This document shows, in pieces, positions 33,401 to 48,400 of a stretch of DNA of 64,000 nt. The notes under the pieces were generated by a model. The model saw nothing but the letters and a program-made list of their open reading frames with translations, had not been told where the DNA came from and ran no database searches. The stretch covers positions 148,240,082 through 148,304,081 of the forward strand of contig OY757015.1 of the NCBI GenBank assembly GCA_963580285.1. The letters are read 5' to 3'. This DNA comes from Lucinisca nassula (Eukaryota > Mollusca > Bivalvia > Lucinida > Lucinidae). The translations under genes and the position numbers were made by a program. Within the stretch, counting starts at the first letter, position 1, and every line of letters begins with the position of its first letter.

Positions 33401-36400
33401 CCTCAGCCTAATATTACTTGACCTCCGGTTAATGGTTGACCTAGTGTTAATACGGATTACCACAATACAGGGTTATGGTACGGATATCTGAATATTGTCC
33501 GAGTTGGGACCTCGAAGGATCCTAACTTACGAGTGGCACGAGGGCAAATATTCACCATTTTAGCTGCACTGATGAAATCTATAGCTATAAATTCTTTTGC
33601 GTCATTGCCAGTTGTATTAGCCTAAAACATGCATTTTATTAAAAGATGTTGGAAGCTCATGAGTAAAACGTTATTGCTGTATCATGTCACATTACGAAAA
33701 GAGGCATATTCAAATAGATCTAAGTATAATGAAAAAATACCACCAAAATTGAAATGTTTTAGATAAAATCCTGATTGTGTTCATACTTCTGCTTTTTGAG
33801 CAAGAAAATATCGTATACCCCTGTTAACCCCAGATTTACTATATTATAGTGGGGTATAAAGGGATCAAAATTATATGGAAATTTAAAGGCACCCAAATGG
33901 AGGTGCAATATCATGCCGGGTGCTATTTGCATGATTGTACTTGGATTTTGTCGCGTATTTCTCATTACGATAACAAACCCGTGAGACATAATGCATTCAA
34001 TAGTATCTCCAAAATATTTTTTATGACAGTTTGTGATATTATTCCTATTTATACTTCAAAAAATAGGTTGTGGGTGCTAGTTAGAACCGCCTCAATGAGG
34101 CGGTTCTAACGAGTACCCACCACCTATGTCTTGGAGCAGAAATAACGAAAAATAATGTATACACCTGTAAAGCACAGTTTTTGCTATGTAAAATGTGGTC
34201 TAGAGGGATGTCCATTATACGGTCTTGCTTACATGGTGTAATCATTATTGGTTTGGTCGCCATGAGGCGGGCAAACCGGGTATAATGACCAGATTGTAAC
34301 TGTTCCATGGAGGGGCACGTGACACGATCAACCAATCAGTTTTAACGATGATGCAATACTTAACTGCAATTACAGGAAACAGCCTGTCTGAATAGCGAAA
34401 CAGACCGAAAAGCAAGCGTTTCAACTCGAACAATAAATATCTTAAGGGAAATGGATACACCTGGCAGGTGTGGCAGCTAGTCTACCATTTTTACCGTATT
34501 TCGAAACACACCTATACAAATACATTGTCATTTTTTTGGCCAAAGAAAAAGAAATTAAATTTTAAAAAAGAAAAAATGGAATATTTGCCTTTTTGCATAA
34601 AACATAAATTGCGGGGAGTCGACAGAAACGCCCCGACGAGGCGATTTTATCGAGTACCCACAATCTAGTGTCTCAGAGCATGAATACGGAAATTAATGTT
34701 TACCCCTGCAAACCCGAGCTTTACTATATAAAAGTGGAGATTATATTTTCTTGTCCTTTGGGATCATTGATTCCATTGTGGAAGAAACTACTTTTGCAGG
34801 AGTAGCCCCACCCCCTTAAGGCGTATCTATTTCCCTTATGGGGAACTTATAACAGCCGCATTCATTTTCGCAAATTTTACGTCTTGCAATGCCATTATGG
34901 AGTAAGTCCATGGGGCCATGGAAACGAAAAACAACAGAACATAACTACTACTACTCACAAAGTGTGGCTGGCTGCGGTAGCTCAGTCGGATGCAGTCTGA
35001 CTGGTGATAAGGTAGACTCGGGTTCGATATCTACCGGGGTTGGCAACATTCTTTCGTGTTGATTATGAAATCTTTTCTATGGTCATTCTCTCCCTTCTGT
35101 TGATTCAGGAAGGGCAGGGGTCAGTTTTTGGCGACAGAATGTGCACTGAACTGGTAAACCGCTTACGGATAAGCCTGCTCAGGAAAAGCGTGGATAGGTA
35201 CACTGACAGGCCCAAACATGACCCAAATCAGTGTTTGACTGGGCCGTTAAATACAAATAAACAAAACTTGCAAAGTTTACTTCACACAGATGGGAACATA
35301 TTTGTAAATGCTGAACATCTTTCGACACGCTGGTAGCTCTTATAATACGTACGTATATGTAAATGTTGGAAAGACAAAGAACGTTATTTTTTGATTGGAT
35401 TGGTGATACTCCAGTTGATTTCTAACCGTCTTATGACGTAACTAGGAAAGCCCAACAGATAGGACTGCTCTCCACATATTTACGAAGTGAAAACTCGTTC
35501 GGAATGAACAAGAATATGCCGCGCCCGTCGATGTCTATTTATAAAGCGTTTCCAAATACATGTATCTATTTATAAAGCGTTTCCAAGAAGTCAAACCAAG
35601 AAAAAAAAAGTTACCTACTTTCACTTTCGTCCGTTTGAAGTAACCTCATGTGCCCGGCAAAAAATATTCCACCTTTATAAGTCTGGAGTGGTCAATTTCT
35701 AAGCATAGGGGATGTCATTTTTGTTGTAAGTTTTACAAAAATGCATGTACTTTGAGCAAACAGTTTAGACCTTGATCAGATGCGGCGTCTGATCTGGGTC
35801 TGCACTATTTGCCAATGTCTCAAAAGATGGAGGCATATATGGCTAAATTTCAATATTTGAAGGTCATTGTAAAAAGCAGGAATACATGATTCCAGTTTCC
35901 CATTTTCCGGTAGGATGGTGAAATTATCTTAACTGCCGTATTTGACGTAATTCGCGTTTGTTGTGACTCGAAACTAACCCTATGGTCTTCTCCATTGGAA
36001 TAATTATAAAACATCTATGTGCTACAATCTCATGAATTAGCATTTTCACTTCATTACGAAAACACGCCTATTCAAATATACACAGAATTTTGCCATCCTG
36101 ATAAATCAAAGTACTGAAAGTACTGAGGAAAGTTGATTTATGAGGAATAATTATTATATAACAATGTTAGTCGTAGATCAAGCAGTTATCTAGATATTTT
36201 GTTGAAACAAATATAGAGACTAACTTCCCATATCACAGGTCCTGGTGTATGAATGACATTTGACGTGTCACCAGTAACAATTCTGAGTCTGGTTCTGATT
36301 TGACAAGGTCTAAGTGGGTTAAAAAATTCGACAAAGAAAAATTATTCATCGATTGTTTTGAGTTTAACGACAGGGCAACCCTAGTGGATCATTTTTGTCT

Positions 36401-39400
36401 TCTCCAAGAGAAAGGGGAAAAGAGATAGAAGAGACAGTAGAGAAGATGATGTTTTTTTTTTTTTTTTTTTTTTTTTGTTTGATTTGAGGTTTAACGTCCC
36501 CGTCGACACTGTAAAGGTCATTTTGGAGACGTTGCTTCCAATTTGTGGGACTTTTACCCGACATTGAGATGAAATGACATATCAAGCCCTGCCGCCCAAT
36601 GAAACCAATAGGGTTCATAAGCATGGACGGGCCGACTCGCACCGCTTTGCCTGGGTAGGCTTAGATCCTCTAAGCAGTTTACCAGTACTCGTGTGCGGGT
36701 CGGTTCCAGCTCTGCGTGGAAGCATCATGCAGCCCATATATTTCTTCAAGCCCCGATGGGCAGGGCCGTTGTAGAGAAGATGAAAGTGAGGGGCAGAGGA
36801 GAAAGAGGAAAATGAATGGAAGTGTAGGAACAGAAGAAATATCAACACTCCCTCATTCTACCGTTACCTGCTACAAGGACAGCAGGTGTTGCCCAACTGT
36901 AAGTCAATATCAGCTGGACTCCCCAGTGACATGAGAAACACATCGCCATTGCCTCACTCAACTACCCCCCGAAGAAAGTACGGAAGAAAGAAAGATAAAC
37001 GTGCCAACCAATTTCTTCATGGTCCAACCATAAATTTCTAAATTAGCTCAGTACATATCTGCTAATAATCTTACAGAGAAGTTCTCCTAACGGGAGACCC
37101 CCGCCCATAGGGGCTTGAAGAAATATATATGGGCTGCATGATGCTTCCACGCAGAGCTGAATCCGACCCGCACACTAGTACTGATAAACCGCTTAGAGGA
37201 TCTAAGCCTGTCCAGGAACCGCGTTGCGAGGCGGACCGTCCAAGCAAATAAATTTTATTGATTTCATTGGTCGACAGGGTTTGAGAAGTCATTTCATCTC
37301 AATATCGGGTAAAATGCCCCACAAAATTGGAAGCAAGTCTCCAAAATGACCTTTACAGTGTTGATGGGGAAGTTAAACCTTAAATCAATCAATCAATCTC
37401 CTAGCGGGCACATGATGTCTTAGCAACGTCGCATCAACGTCGCATTGATACGACGATGCACATAGGTTGTGCAGCCGCTTGGAGCTATGTTCCTTGGGGC
37501 GTCGGGACATAAAAAGGAAAATAAGATCATTTTTAAACCATTTGATTTAGACATTTTAACTCTGGTCAGACACCGGTTTACCCCAGGCGAATTAAAATAC
37601 GTTTATTCCCACCTGTACGGGGTCCTAAAAACATTAACCCATAAATGTCAATTGTTTCAATTCTGTGACATTTGGAAACAGTTAAGATAGATTAGAGGCC
37701 ACAGAATGTTGCGGTTTCTTTACTATTTGCTAAAGTACGGAACTTGATTTAAACAACACGTGTTTTGTAATATTAGAGCTCTCGAAAGCAGGCAAATTGT
37801 AGGTCAGTAAAGGGTTGTTTAGTTGGTCAATGATAAGCTAACCCTTTTAACCCTGTAGACCGGTGCAGACGCCGAGGTAGAAATACACTGTATCTATGCA
37901 AACCTTGTAGATCCTGATAAGACGGCACGTAGCTAGGACGTCTCGCCAGAATCTACATGTACACTGTTTGTCATCCTGTTAGTGAACTAATCAGAAATCC
38001 TTTTCTATAAGAATATATTTAAAGCGAGAAGAGTCCTGTTTAGAAACTCAGGGATGAAAGAGTAAAACATAAATATCACCGAAAAGCGCGTAGGAAAATA
38101 GTTCCAGAGTACTGTTTTCTTTTCAGAATTCGTCTTTCTGTGCCAATTTATATTCAATCCGTATAAAGTCTCGAAAACTGAAATGGTTTGAAAGACGTTC
38201 CATGCGGGGCCGGCCTGCAAAATTAATTTTCAAGAGTTCATTTGGACTATTTTATGCACCGTACGAACAACGGAAATGGAGCAACGCGTCCAGAACCGGA
38301 AGTAGAAATGTAATGACAAAGAAACTTGGTTTAAAAAATCAACTTTCAAAAATCAGATTTTTTCATATATCTGCTCTCAGCATAGATTGTGGGTACTGGT
38401 AAGAACTGCCTCGATGACGCGGTTCTTACGACTACCCACTGTCTAGCAGGCGTGTTTCGCGATGTGAAAAACAAATATTCTTTTTTTTTTCTAGTCTAAA
38501 TATAGATTGTCGGTGTTCGGGGTTCTGAATCCCCTAAAAAGGAAAATAATGTACCCCTGTACACCCAGCTTTCTCTATATAAAGTTGGATTTATAGGGTT
38601 GTTCAGTACATATGTGGTAGCCTCAATGTGCTTCTAGTGCCCGGTTACCTTAAAAAACAAGATCATCGTTGTTCAGTACACGGACTTGTTGATGTAATGC
38701 TTTTCTTTTCTTAAGGATATGTAAAAAAGAAAAAGACAAAATAAATATCTATAGATTACAAAAAAATAATTCTGTCACTTTACTTCTCTCGTAGTCTCAA
38801 ACTTTTCATGGACACTCAGAATTTCCAGGACGAGTTTACGAAGGGAGTTTGACAGTTGTAATCAGTAAAAATAGTTTTGCAGAGTCCAGTTACAGGCAGA
38901 TAGTCTAACTTGCATTGCGTAAAACAATTTTTCCGAAGTAAATCAATCAAGTGTGCTTGTTGTAGGTTGGTCTCTATGAAAGTGATATGTCATTTTTTCT
39001 TCATTTATTTAGGAACATTATTAACCGCTCCTTTATAAGCGGTGGGTGAAGAGAACGACAGTTTTAAACCATTGCAGAACTTGTCACGATCGTGCCTCGA
39101 ACTCAGGCAGAAAGAGACCTCATATCCTACCAACATGGTCAATTTTAAAAAACATGTTCATCTCTCAAATCAAATTGCGTGTCAAACGAGTAATTTAAAA
39201 GCTTAACATGGTTCAGTCTTTTCTGACAAATTTTCCACCAGCATAAAACTTGTGCGAGTGAGCAGCTCGCCACATTCAGCCTTCGCTCTTCATAAATGCC
39301 ATTACAGTTAGATGCACATCGACGTTGCGGTTTCGCTCCTCGCCGGGTCCGTGAATATGTTTCTACGTACATTGTCCTCCCTCAATGGTTTGAGACGGAC

Positions 39401-42400
39401 AGCTAACACTGAAACAATTTCCGTAAAAGTCTAACCAGAAAAAGCGTGCTAATTTAGAGCGACCACGTCGATGCAACGTCAAGACGTGGGTCTTTTTCAC
39501 AAAGGCGATCAGCACTGACTCAGGCGAGCCTTCGAGTACGCGCAGCCTTACCAAAGCCTTTGCTGCTCTCGGATATGAAGAAAAGAAAATGCGTTTTAGT
39601 TGGCTACGCACATGCATTTGACAAAATGTATGCTTACAAGGGAGGTAATACAGGGGAAATGATTAACTTTTCAAGCCCCAAAACCTGGGAAACCGAGTGA
39701 AAAGAATGTGAAAAATATTATTATTATTATTATTTTTATTTATTTTTTTTTACCAGTTGAAAACTTTACTTGCAAATAAATTTGTACAACAGCACAAATG
39801 ATTGCTTGCAGGTAAACTTCAACCAAATGCGGTCGCCGATGCTTACGCCGACGACGGACGTTGGGGGTATGGCAAAAACTCCCCATTACTTTCGCGGGCG
39901 AGCAAAAATGGCGGATTTTCAACTTTACAAACTGGGGAAGCCTTCCTTTTAAAAGGAAACTTTATTCCTCATTTATAAAGATCGCTGGGTGTAACGGGCC
40001 TCCGTGGCCTGGTGGATAAGAGTCCTGACTCTTAATCACAAGGTCTCTCAACGCTGTAGGTTTGAGCATGGCTCAGGTCACATAATGAGAAGTTCTGCAA
40101 TGGAAAGTCAGGAGGTTTTTCATCGGGTACTCCAGTTTTCGCTCACCTCTGATTAACGATCGGCTTGATGTGAGTGGAATCTTGAAAGGATCGTAAAACC
40201 AATCGCTGGGTGTGTAAAACATTTTCATGTCTTTGCTACTAGAATTAACGTCAGTGCCAAGGTCGAAGGTTTTAACGCTTCCAATATATAAAATATTTAG
40301 GGAGCGAAATAAAGTCATACCGTTGATGGGTCGTTGTTTATTGTTCTTGAGCCCAGCACAGATAGCAATAGTTTCTGTTCAAAAACTTCATGTCTACTAA
40401 GTTACCTGCCACCAGTTACAGACTGAGGTGTTAAAAGACTTTTTTGCGCATTCGATGGGAGCTATTGTATCTGATAAGCCGAGAGTGGTGTTCAATACTC
40501 AATACTTGACGTTTTACTAATCAGTTTCGTTTACAATTAAATTGTGATCCAGAAAGATATACAAAAAGGATTGCAAATTTCAGGTTTTTGCGGAAGTACC
40601 GCTCAAAGAAACTGCCGAGGTTAAAGATACAGTCTGATTCGCAGCACTTTGTCTGGGCAGGCTTAGATCTTCCTAGGCGGTTCAGCAGTACTTCAAAGTT
40701 CGGTCGGTTTCAGCTCATGCATTCCAATATATTGCCCCAAGGTCTGATCGGGGATTGATGAAATAGATTGGGCTGCATGATGCTTCCACGCAGAGCTGAT
40801 ACCGGCCGCACATGAGTAGTGTATAATCGCCTAGAAGTTCTAAGCCTGCCCAGGAAAAGGCTCGAGTCGGACCGTTCATGCATTTCAACCATTTAGTTTC
40901 ATTGAGCGACAGATTGGAAGCAATGTCTCAAAAAGACGCATACAGTGTTAACAGGGACGTTAACAACACATGAAATAGATAACCAAGGCTCTATAGAAGG
41001 CCTGATGACTTAAGAAAAATCTTTTTATATACCCGTTTGAAAAACAATAACAACAACAAAAAAAAAAAAAACGGTCGTATTAAGTTATGGGGTTGGTGTC
41101 CGTCCGTCCGTTCGCAAACATTTTTTTCGTTTCCGTATAACTCCTACTATACAGTTTTCATATATACAATCAAGCCTAAAATGTTTATGTTGTAAGGCTA
41201 AGATGTGAAGATGTGCCAATTGCTGTCCAACAAATATTAACAGAGTTATGACCTTTTAAAAATTCGGTTTAGATTTTCTTTTGGTTAAGTTTTGTGCTAT
41301 ACATGTGTAAACCGTATGTAAGTTACATTTAGTTTATACTTGCCATGGCGTTAAACAATTTACCACAAAATACTCATCACTACCTACCCCTCCTGATACC
41401 AGGGTCACAGACTTCGAAATTTTATATACACGTTTTGTATTAAAACATAGAAGTGGAGGCAATGATCAGGAATCGTTACAATCAACACACAGCTCCCATC
41501 AGAGACACCAAAGGGAAAGACACACAAACACGAAACAACATACCCTAATGGAAACACCAACAGCGGACAACCAAAAGGACAGTTACTTTCCCATAAAATG
41601 GCCAATAGGCTATCCAAAATAAAATAACATAAGCGACACAAACATCCAAAGACAAACCATAACAAAAACAAACCGCGATAGAAGAACCGCCTTGGAACGG
41701 TCAGCGGAAACGAATTCCACTGTGCTTAAATCGATTTTACGTGGCCACAATCCTCGCCCTTACTTCCGTCGCGATTTAGACAAATAATTTGCTCAGTCCG
41801 CATGAAGGCCTCCAAACTTCAGACAAACCATAACAAAAATATACCGCGACAGAAGAACCGCCTTGGAACGTTTAAATTTTAATGCATTAAGTGGAATAAT
41901 GATATCAGCTGGCTCAAATCAGAATGTAGAATGACAAGACCAAACCTATTGGATGCTTTTTGAAAGCAGCCAACTTGTTGTTTATCATGTATCTAATCTA
42001 TAACGCAGAGAATTACTGCAAGCTACACAGAGCAAGATGCATGGATCCCAGCATAATGTTTGTCCATGAAGGTCAGTGTAAAGACTGTGGCAACATGTCA
42101 TGTCCATCCGTGTACGACCCTGTATGTGGAACAGACGGCCGAACATACAGTAAGTATACTAAGTCTGTTAAAAATTGGTATGTGGAGAACAAACAGCCGT
42201 TTTGTTCCGTATCTTATACGGAAATTCATTACAGGTTCTTTTTTTCTTGCACGTCTTTAGATTTTCGTGTAACGATATTACAAACGGTTTGATGATTTGT
42301 GATATTGGTGTCTGTCATATCGCGATGACATTATTTCAAATGAAATTTGAGCTCTTTTCTAATTTTTATGCCCCGCCACAAAAAGTGGCAAGGTATTATA

Positions 42401-45400
42401 TATATTAAAGGTTTTAGTTCGTCCGTACGTCAGCGCCTCATAATTTCGTGCGGCTCCATAACTCGGATACCGAAATGTTTTCACGAATCTTCACAATCAT
42501 TTACAGCACTCATGAAACGATGTGCAGAACTTATGAACTGTAACTCTGACGTCCCTACTTTTGGAGTTATAGCCATTTGAACACAACAGTTTCACCCATG
42601 GACACGTGTCAGCGCTATAGCTCTGACAACGTTAGAGATATTCTTCATACAAAAATAAAGCACCAAAAGATGGCTTGCATAACATATGAACCATAACTTT
42701 TATTTGTAATGCCGTATATTTACATTTACAGTGTAAAGTCTAATGTAAACCTATAGAAAACAATGTAGTTCATACTTCCATGAACAGGTCGAGTCACATG
42801 ATTTTCAGTGACGTCAAGTGACGTCAGTCTAAACCATGGTTCTCTACGGGCGTTGGTGACGTCAACGCTGTTCCGCTCATGATGTAGAAAAACAGCATGT
42901 AAATGTTTTTCAGCTTTTTTACGACCAGTGATAAGGGGCAAAGAATGTAAATATAAAAAATAAACTTATTTTTTCTGCTTTTCATGAAGGTATGAATGAC
43001 AACGGGTCGTGAGCATAGGTTAACAAGAACCCTTTCGGGGTTCATTCACTTTACACGCGACCCACTGCGTTTATACTTTCATGAACAACAGAAAAATAAA
43101 ATTCATACTTTGAAAATAGCCATTTCTACCATGTACACGAGTCCGCTTTATTAGTTGAAAACCATTCGAGATAAAGTAAAACTCCTATATTAAGTCCACC
43201 TTTGGGACTGTTCAAAAGTGGTCTTTAAGACCACTCTTGAACAGTTGCAAAGGTGGTCCCTGACCACAGGACATTGCGTGCAGGAAATTCGAAGAAAGAA
43301 TAACTGCACCCTTCTAAATAAGCTTTTTAAAGCAGAATTAGTCTTCATTTTAGGTGGTCTTAATAGCGGAATTTTACTGTATTTTTATGAAATGTCTACT
43401 GCATGTAAAACACTATAAGAGGACGTGAAGACCACAAGAACCGGTAACCGTTTACCTTACGTTTGAAACTTTGACCCTTTGAACATTGTCAAATTGAAAA
43501 CAGACACGTTTACCAATTGTACTCACCTCCGATGTATAAAAGTAGAAATAGATACCCCGGAAAAGCCCTAATCAAAGATTACAGCCTACCAATGACACCA
43601 AGTGCCATTATGAAAACATGCCTAAACAAGTATAATTTACCGCCGAAAAACTAAAATTTTACGATGAGAAATTGTGATATTTTTTTCTTATTTCTGCTCA
43701 AAATTTGGATTGTGGGTACTCGTTTGAGCCGCCTCGATGAGTCGGTTGTAACGAGTACCCACAATCTATATTTTAGAGCAGAAATAAGAAAAATAAGGTT
43801 TACATCACGAAAACACGGCTATATAATTTTGACCCCTTTGAACCCCGCTTTTATAAAGTAAAACTGGGGTTTGTAGGGGTAAACCTTATTTTTCTTATTT
43901 CTGCTCTAAGATATAGATTGTGGGTACTCGTTAGAACCGCCTCAATGAGGCGGTTCTAACGAGTGCCGATAATCTATATTTTGAGCAGAAATAAGAAAAT
44001 ATCACAACTTTTCATCATAAAATTTTCATTTTTTTTCGGCGATAAAGGTGGCAATGTATTTGGATAGGCGTGTTTGCATAATGACCCCTGTTAACCCCAG
44101 TTTTACCATATAAAAAGCTGCGGGGTTGAAGGGGGTCAAAATTAAATAGGCGTGATGCAATAAGAAAAAAAAAAAAAAAAAAAAGAATCACAAACAGCAT
44201 AGCAACCAGCTCCCAGATACAAGAGCGGATCAGGGTGCAAAAGGATAATGAAATCTACACTGTTTGCATAGGTACATGAACCGAAGGTTTAAGCCATATA
44301 ATCTTCTGCGATCAGCTTTTGTCCTATTTTGGTTATATTGAACTATCTATCCACACTTTTTCGGCTCAGGCTTATATCTATACAATTAGGCAACTTTTAT
44401 GAAAACACGTTTAGTCAAAGGCGCTTCTAATGAATACCCACAGTATATGTATTATAAGGCGCTTCTAATGAGAGTGCACATCATGTAAACAAGTCTGTGT
44501 AATAATGTCCCCACTAAACCCCTCTTTATATAGAGAAAAATGTTGATGGGTAAACGCTCCTTTTTTTTTTATTCCTGTTCCAATACATAGGTTGTGAATA
44601 CTCATTAGAACCGCCTGAGTAAAGTAGAAGTAAAACAAAGATCAGGAATCGATACAATTAACTTACTCCACCCATCAAAGACACCAAAGGGAAAGAAACA
44701 CAAACATTACGCGACCAGACCATAATGGAAACCTAAACAAAGGAAGGCCACAAGGACAGTTACTTTCCCTAAAAATGGCCATATGGCCATCCAAAATAAA
44801 AAGACACAAGTGATACACACAGTAAGTAACAAACAACAACATAAATAAACCGCCACAGAAGAACCGCCTTGGAACGGTCAGTGGAAAGAATTCCACTGGG
44901 GGCTTAAATCGATTTTACGTGGCCACAATCCTCGCCCTTACTTCCGTCGCGAGTTAGACAAATAATTTGTTCAGTCCGCATGAAGGCCTCCTAACTCATC
45001 AGTGCAACATCTCCGTGAACACAAAAATCAAAGAACCACAGAGGTGAGACAACGGTGAGGACTCGACAGCAAGAAACCACTGAAATGCTGGAGCAAAAGA
45101 AAACCAACAGTTAGACTCCGATGGGCCCGACCAGAGACAGAGCATCAGGCACCAACCAACATTACCAAGAATTAGATCTCTCTAATTCTCAATAAGCCTT
45201 TATGTTGCAGCCGTCATAGAATCTGAGGCCTGACCCACCGGCGTGCAATTAAAGAGGGAAGCAAAGTTGCCAACCGTGGTTGGGTTAACTACCATGCATG
45301 CAGTCTGCGTATAACATCCATGTTGTACCCAATCTTTTTATATCGAAGAATGATTTTACGAAATTGGGTGCTGAAGTCATTGCGGTTTTATATTTTTCTG

Positions 45401-48400
45401 AATTTATATACTAAGTCACGAAGTCTGGAATGGGTCTTCACTGTTTGTCCAATGTTTGTAAAGGCGTATGCTTCCCAAGTTTATGGGGATATTCAAATAC
45501 ACTAGAACATAAGACAAAGTAAAATAAATGTTCTGAGGCATCAGTTATGAATGAACGCGTAATTATGTAATAAACCATGCAATCAATACAGGCGGGGCGT
45601 ATAATGAATGCCCCGCCAAACTCCACTTCATATGGAGAAAATTGGGGTTTACGGGGACATACATTATTTCCTAATGTCTGCTCCAACACATAGGTTTAGG
45701 ATACTCGTTAGAACCTCCTCAATGTTTGTTTGTATTGGAGTTTAACGGCCCAGCCAATACTATTTCAGGTCTTTTTTGAGCCGGTCAGTTTACACAACCT
45801 CATTTATACGTAAGCGGTTAGCCAGTACAGTCGGCCCCCGCCCATAGGGGCTTGAAGAAATATATGGGCTGCATGATGCTTCCACGCAGAGCTGAATCCG
45901 GCCCGCACACTAGTACTGGTAAACCGCTTAGAGGATCTAAGCCTGTCCAGGAACCGCGGTGCGAGGTGGACCGTCCATGCTAATAAACCCTATTGGTTTC
46001 ATTGGGCGACAGGGCTTGAGATGTCATTTCATCTCAATGTCGGTATAAAAGTCCCACAAAATTGGAAGCAACGTCTCCAAAATGACCGTTACAGTGTTGA
46101 CGGGGACGTTAAACCTCAAATCAAACAAACAAACATAAACAGTACAGTGCACATTCTTTCGCCAGAAATTGACAACTGCCCTTCTTGAATCAGCAGAAGG
46201 GAGAGAATGACCGTAGAAAAGATTCCATGATTAGTTCTCCACGATTTTGTTTGCCGACCCCGGAAAGTATCGAACCCGCGTCCTCCTGATCACCCAGTCC
46301 GACGCGCATCCGACTGAGTTACCGAGGCCGGAACCACCTCAGTGAGAAATATAACAAACATATAGCAAAACTAAAATAATGAACATTAGCCATAGTTTGC
46401 ATAACGAGAGTCAGTTGTATCTTAGTTTTCATCTTGCCAATGCAAATGAACAGTATGGGTGTAGGTTACTTTTAAAACCGATAAATGAATAAAAGATATA
46501 TGTGACGGATAAACTTTTAAGCGTGCGACATCGTGCATCCCTTCATATCACCAAAGCTGTTAATAATCTGATGAAAACCTGTGATATTATTTTCTTATAT
46601 TTATATTTAAAACAAAGGTTATGGCGATCGTTTGAAACGCCCCAAATGAGGCGGTTCTAACGAATGTAGGAAAGAAAGTCTTAGGGAAAAAAGCCACGGA
46701 AAAAAAATCACAAAATTGGTTTTAATCATGTTCAATAGTTTTCTACTTTTTTTTTCTACCCAAAAGCATATTATATTGTTGCTCTTATAACCACCTTTCT
46801 AACAAGTATCCAAACTCTATGTAATAATAAAAAATCAATACCCCCGTAAAACACTACTTTCTCCGAATCACGGACAAAATCCCCCGGACAAATCCCCCCC
46901 CCCCCCCCGACATAATCCCTTTTTGTAAAGGCGGGAAAATTCCCCCATCATAGGTGGACAAAATCCCCCTGGACATAATCCCAACCCCACTGCCATAGTT
47001 CCTTCATAGTTGTATGACGAGTATTTAATCCGCCATGAAGCTTGATTAGTTTCACATCCCCAAATCACAGGTAATTCATTTATTTTGAGGTTTAACGCCC
47101 CCGTCAACACGGTATAGGTCATTTTGGAGACGTTTCAATTTTGTGGGATTTTTACCCAACATTGAGATGAAATGACATCTTAAACCCTGCCGCCCAATGA
47201 AACCAATATTAAACCGTAGATTGTACCATTCTGTGTAGAAGCACTGTCATCTATTTTAATCACACATAGACTTCTGTCATCCATTTCAAACAATGAATTT
47301 TAATTTTGGGATAATTCAACAATGAAAAAGCAGGTTACAGTATCAAGTACGTACATACACACACACGTACAACGGAGGTACAAATGTATGCACGTATGGA
47401 AAACCAGAAAACATAATCCCCATCATAATATGCATATTGTTTCGATCGAAACACAGATTGTGGGTATTCGTTAAAACTGCCTCACTCAGTTTCCAAGCAA
47501 AATTATAGGAGAATAAGGTACACCTATGTAAATCTTACTTTCTCTGTATAAAGTCTGGCTAATAGGAGTGTTCCTTATACGGCGTGTTAGTACTGCTAAA
47601 CCGTTGATGATGAACACTAATTAGAGCCACCTGGATGCGACGCAATATCCATGTGAGTGAGTGAGTGTTTGAGTTTTACGTCCCACCAACAGCTAAGATC
47701 ATACAGAGACGGGACCTCGGTTTAAAGACTCACCCGAAAGTCTACAATATCCATGTATGTACAGTTGAACTTCGATGGCTCGAACACATATGGCTCGTTT
47801 CCCACGGCTGGGTCGAACTCGTACTTGAGCCCCTAGGGAAATCCTCAAGATAAGAAATGGTGGGGGATGATTAAGGAGATTTTAGTCTTTTATCTTGCAA
47901 ATGTGTGCTGTGTGTACTCATTAGAATCGCCTCGGTGAGGCGATTCTAATGATTACACACAGCAAACATTTCCATTATCTAACATCGAAAGATGTTCAAA
48001 AGAATCTCGTTATGCCTCTTGGCAGTGACCGTCAGTGGCTCGAACTACAGCTGTCTCGAATAAATTTTCATGGTCCCAAGGGGGTTCGAGCCATTGCAGT
48101 TCGACTGTAGTAGGAAACAAGAATGTACATGTATGAAGCAGGGAATCAGGAAAGAAAATCTTAAACAAACTCAATTTTATCTCCAGAACTAGCATCTTTC
48201 AGCTGAAATTTGAATAATTTTGTCAGTCTAAACATAGATTGGGGGTACTCGGTCAGTTATTAAAAATCTATGATTTAAGCAAAGAATATAGGAGATTGAG
48301 GTATGCCCCTGTCAACTCCATTTTTTTCGGTATAAAGTGGTGCTAATAGGGAGTGGGGGGTCCTCATAAGGACATGTTAGCTCATTTACTGCTAAAAACC

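Noticed and set aside
37469..37690. A 73-codon open frame with mixed composition
   Set aside because: It looks less repetitive than its neighbours, but no splice sites in phase with the Kazal exons and no recognisable domain were found.
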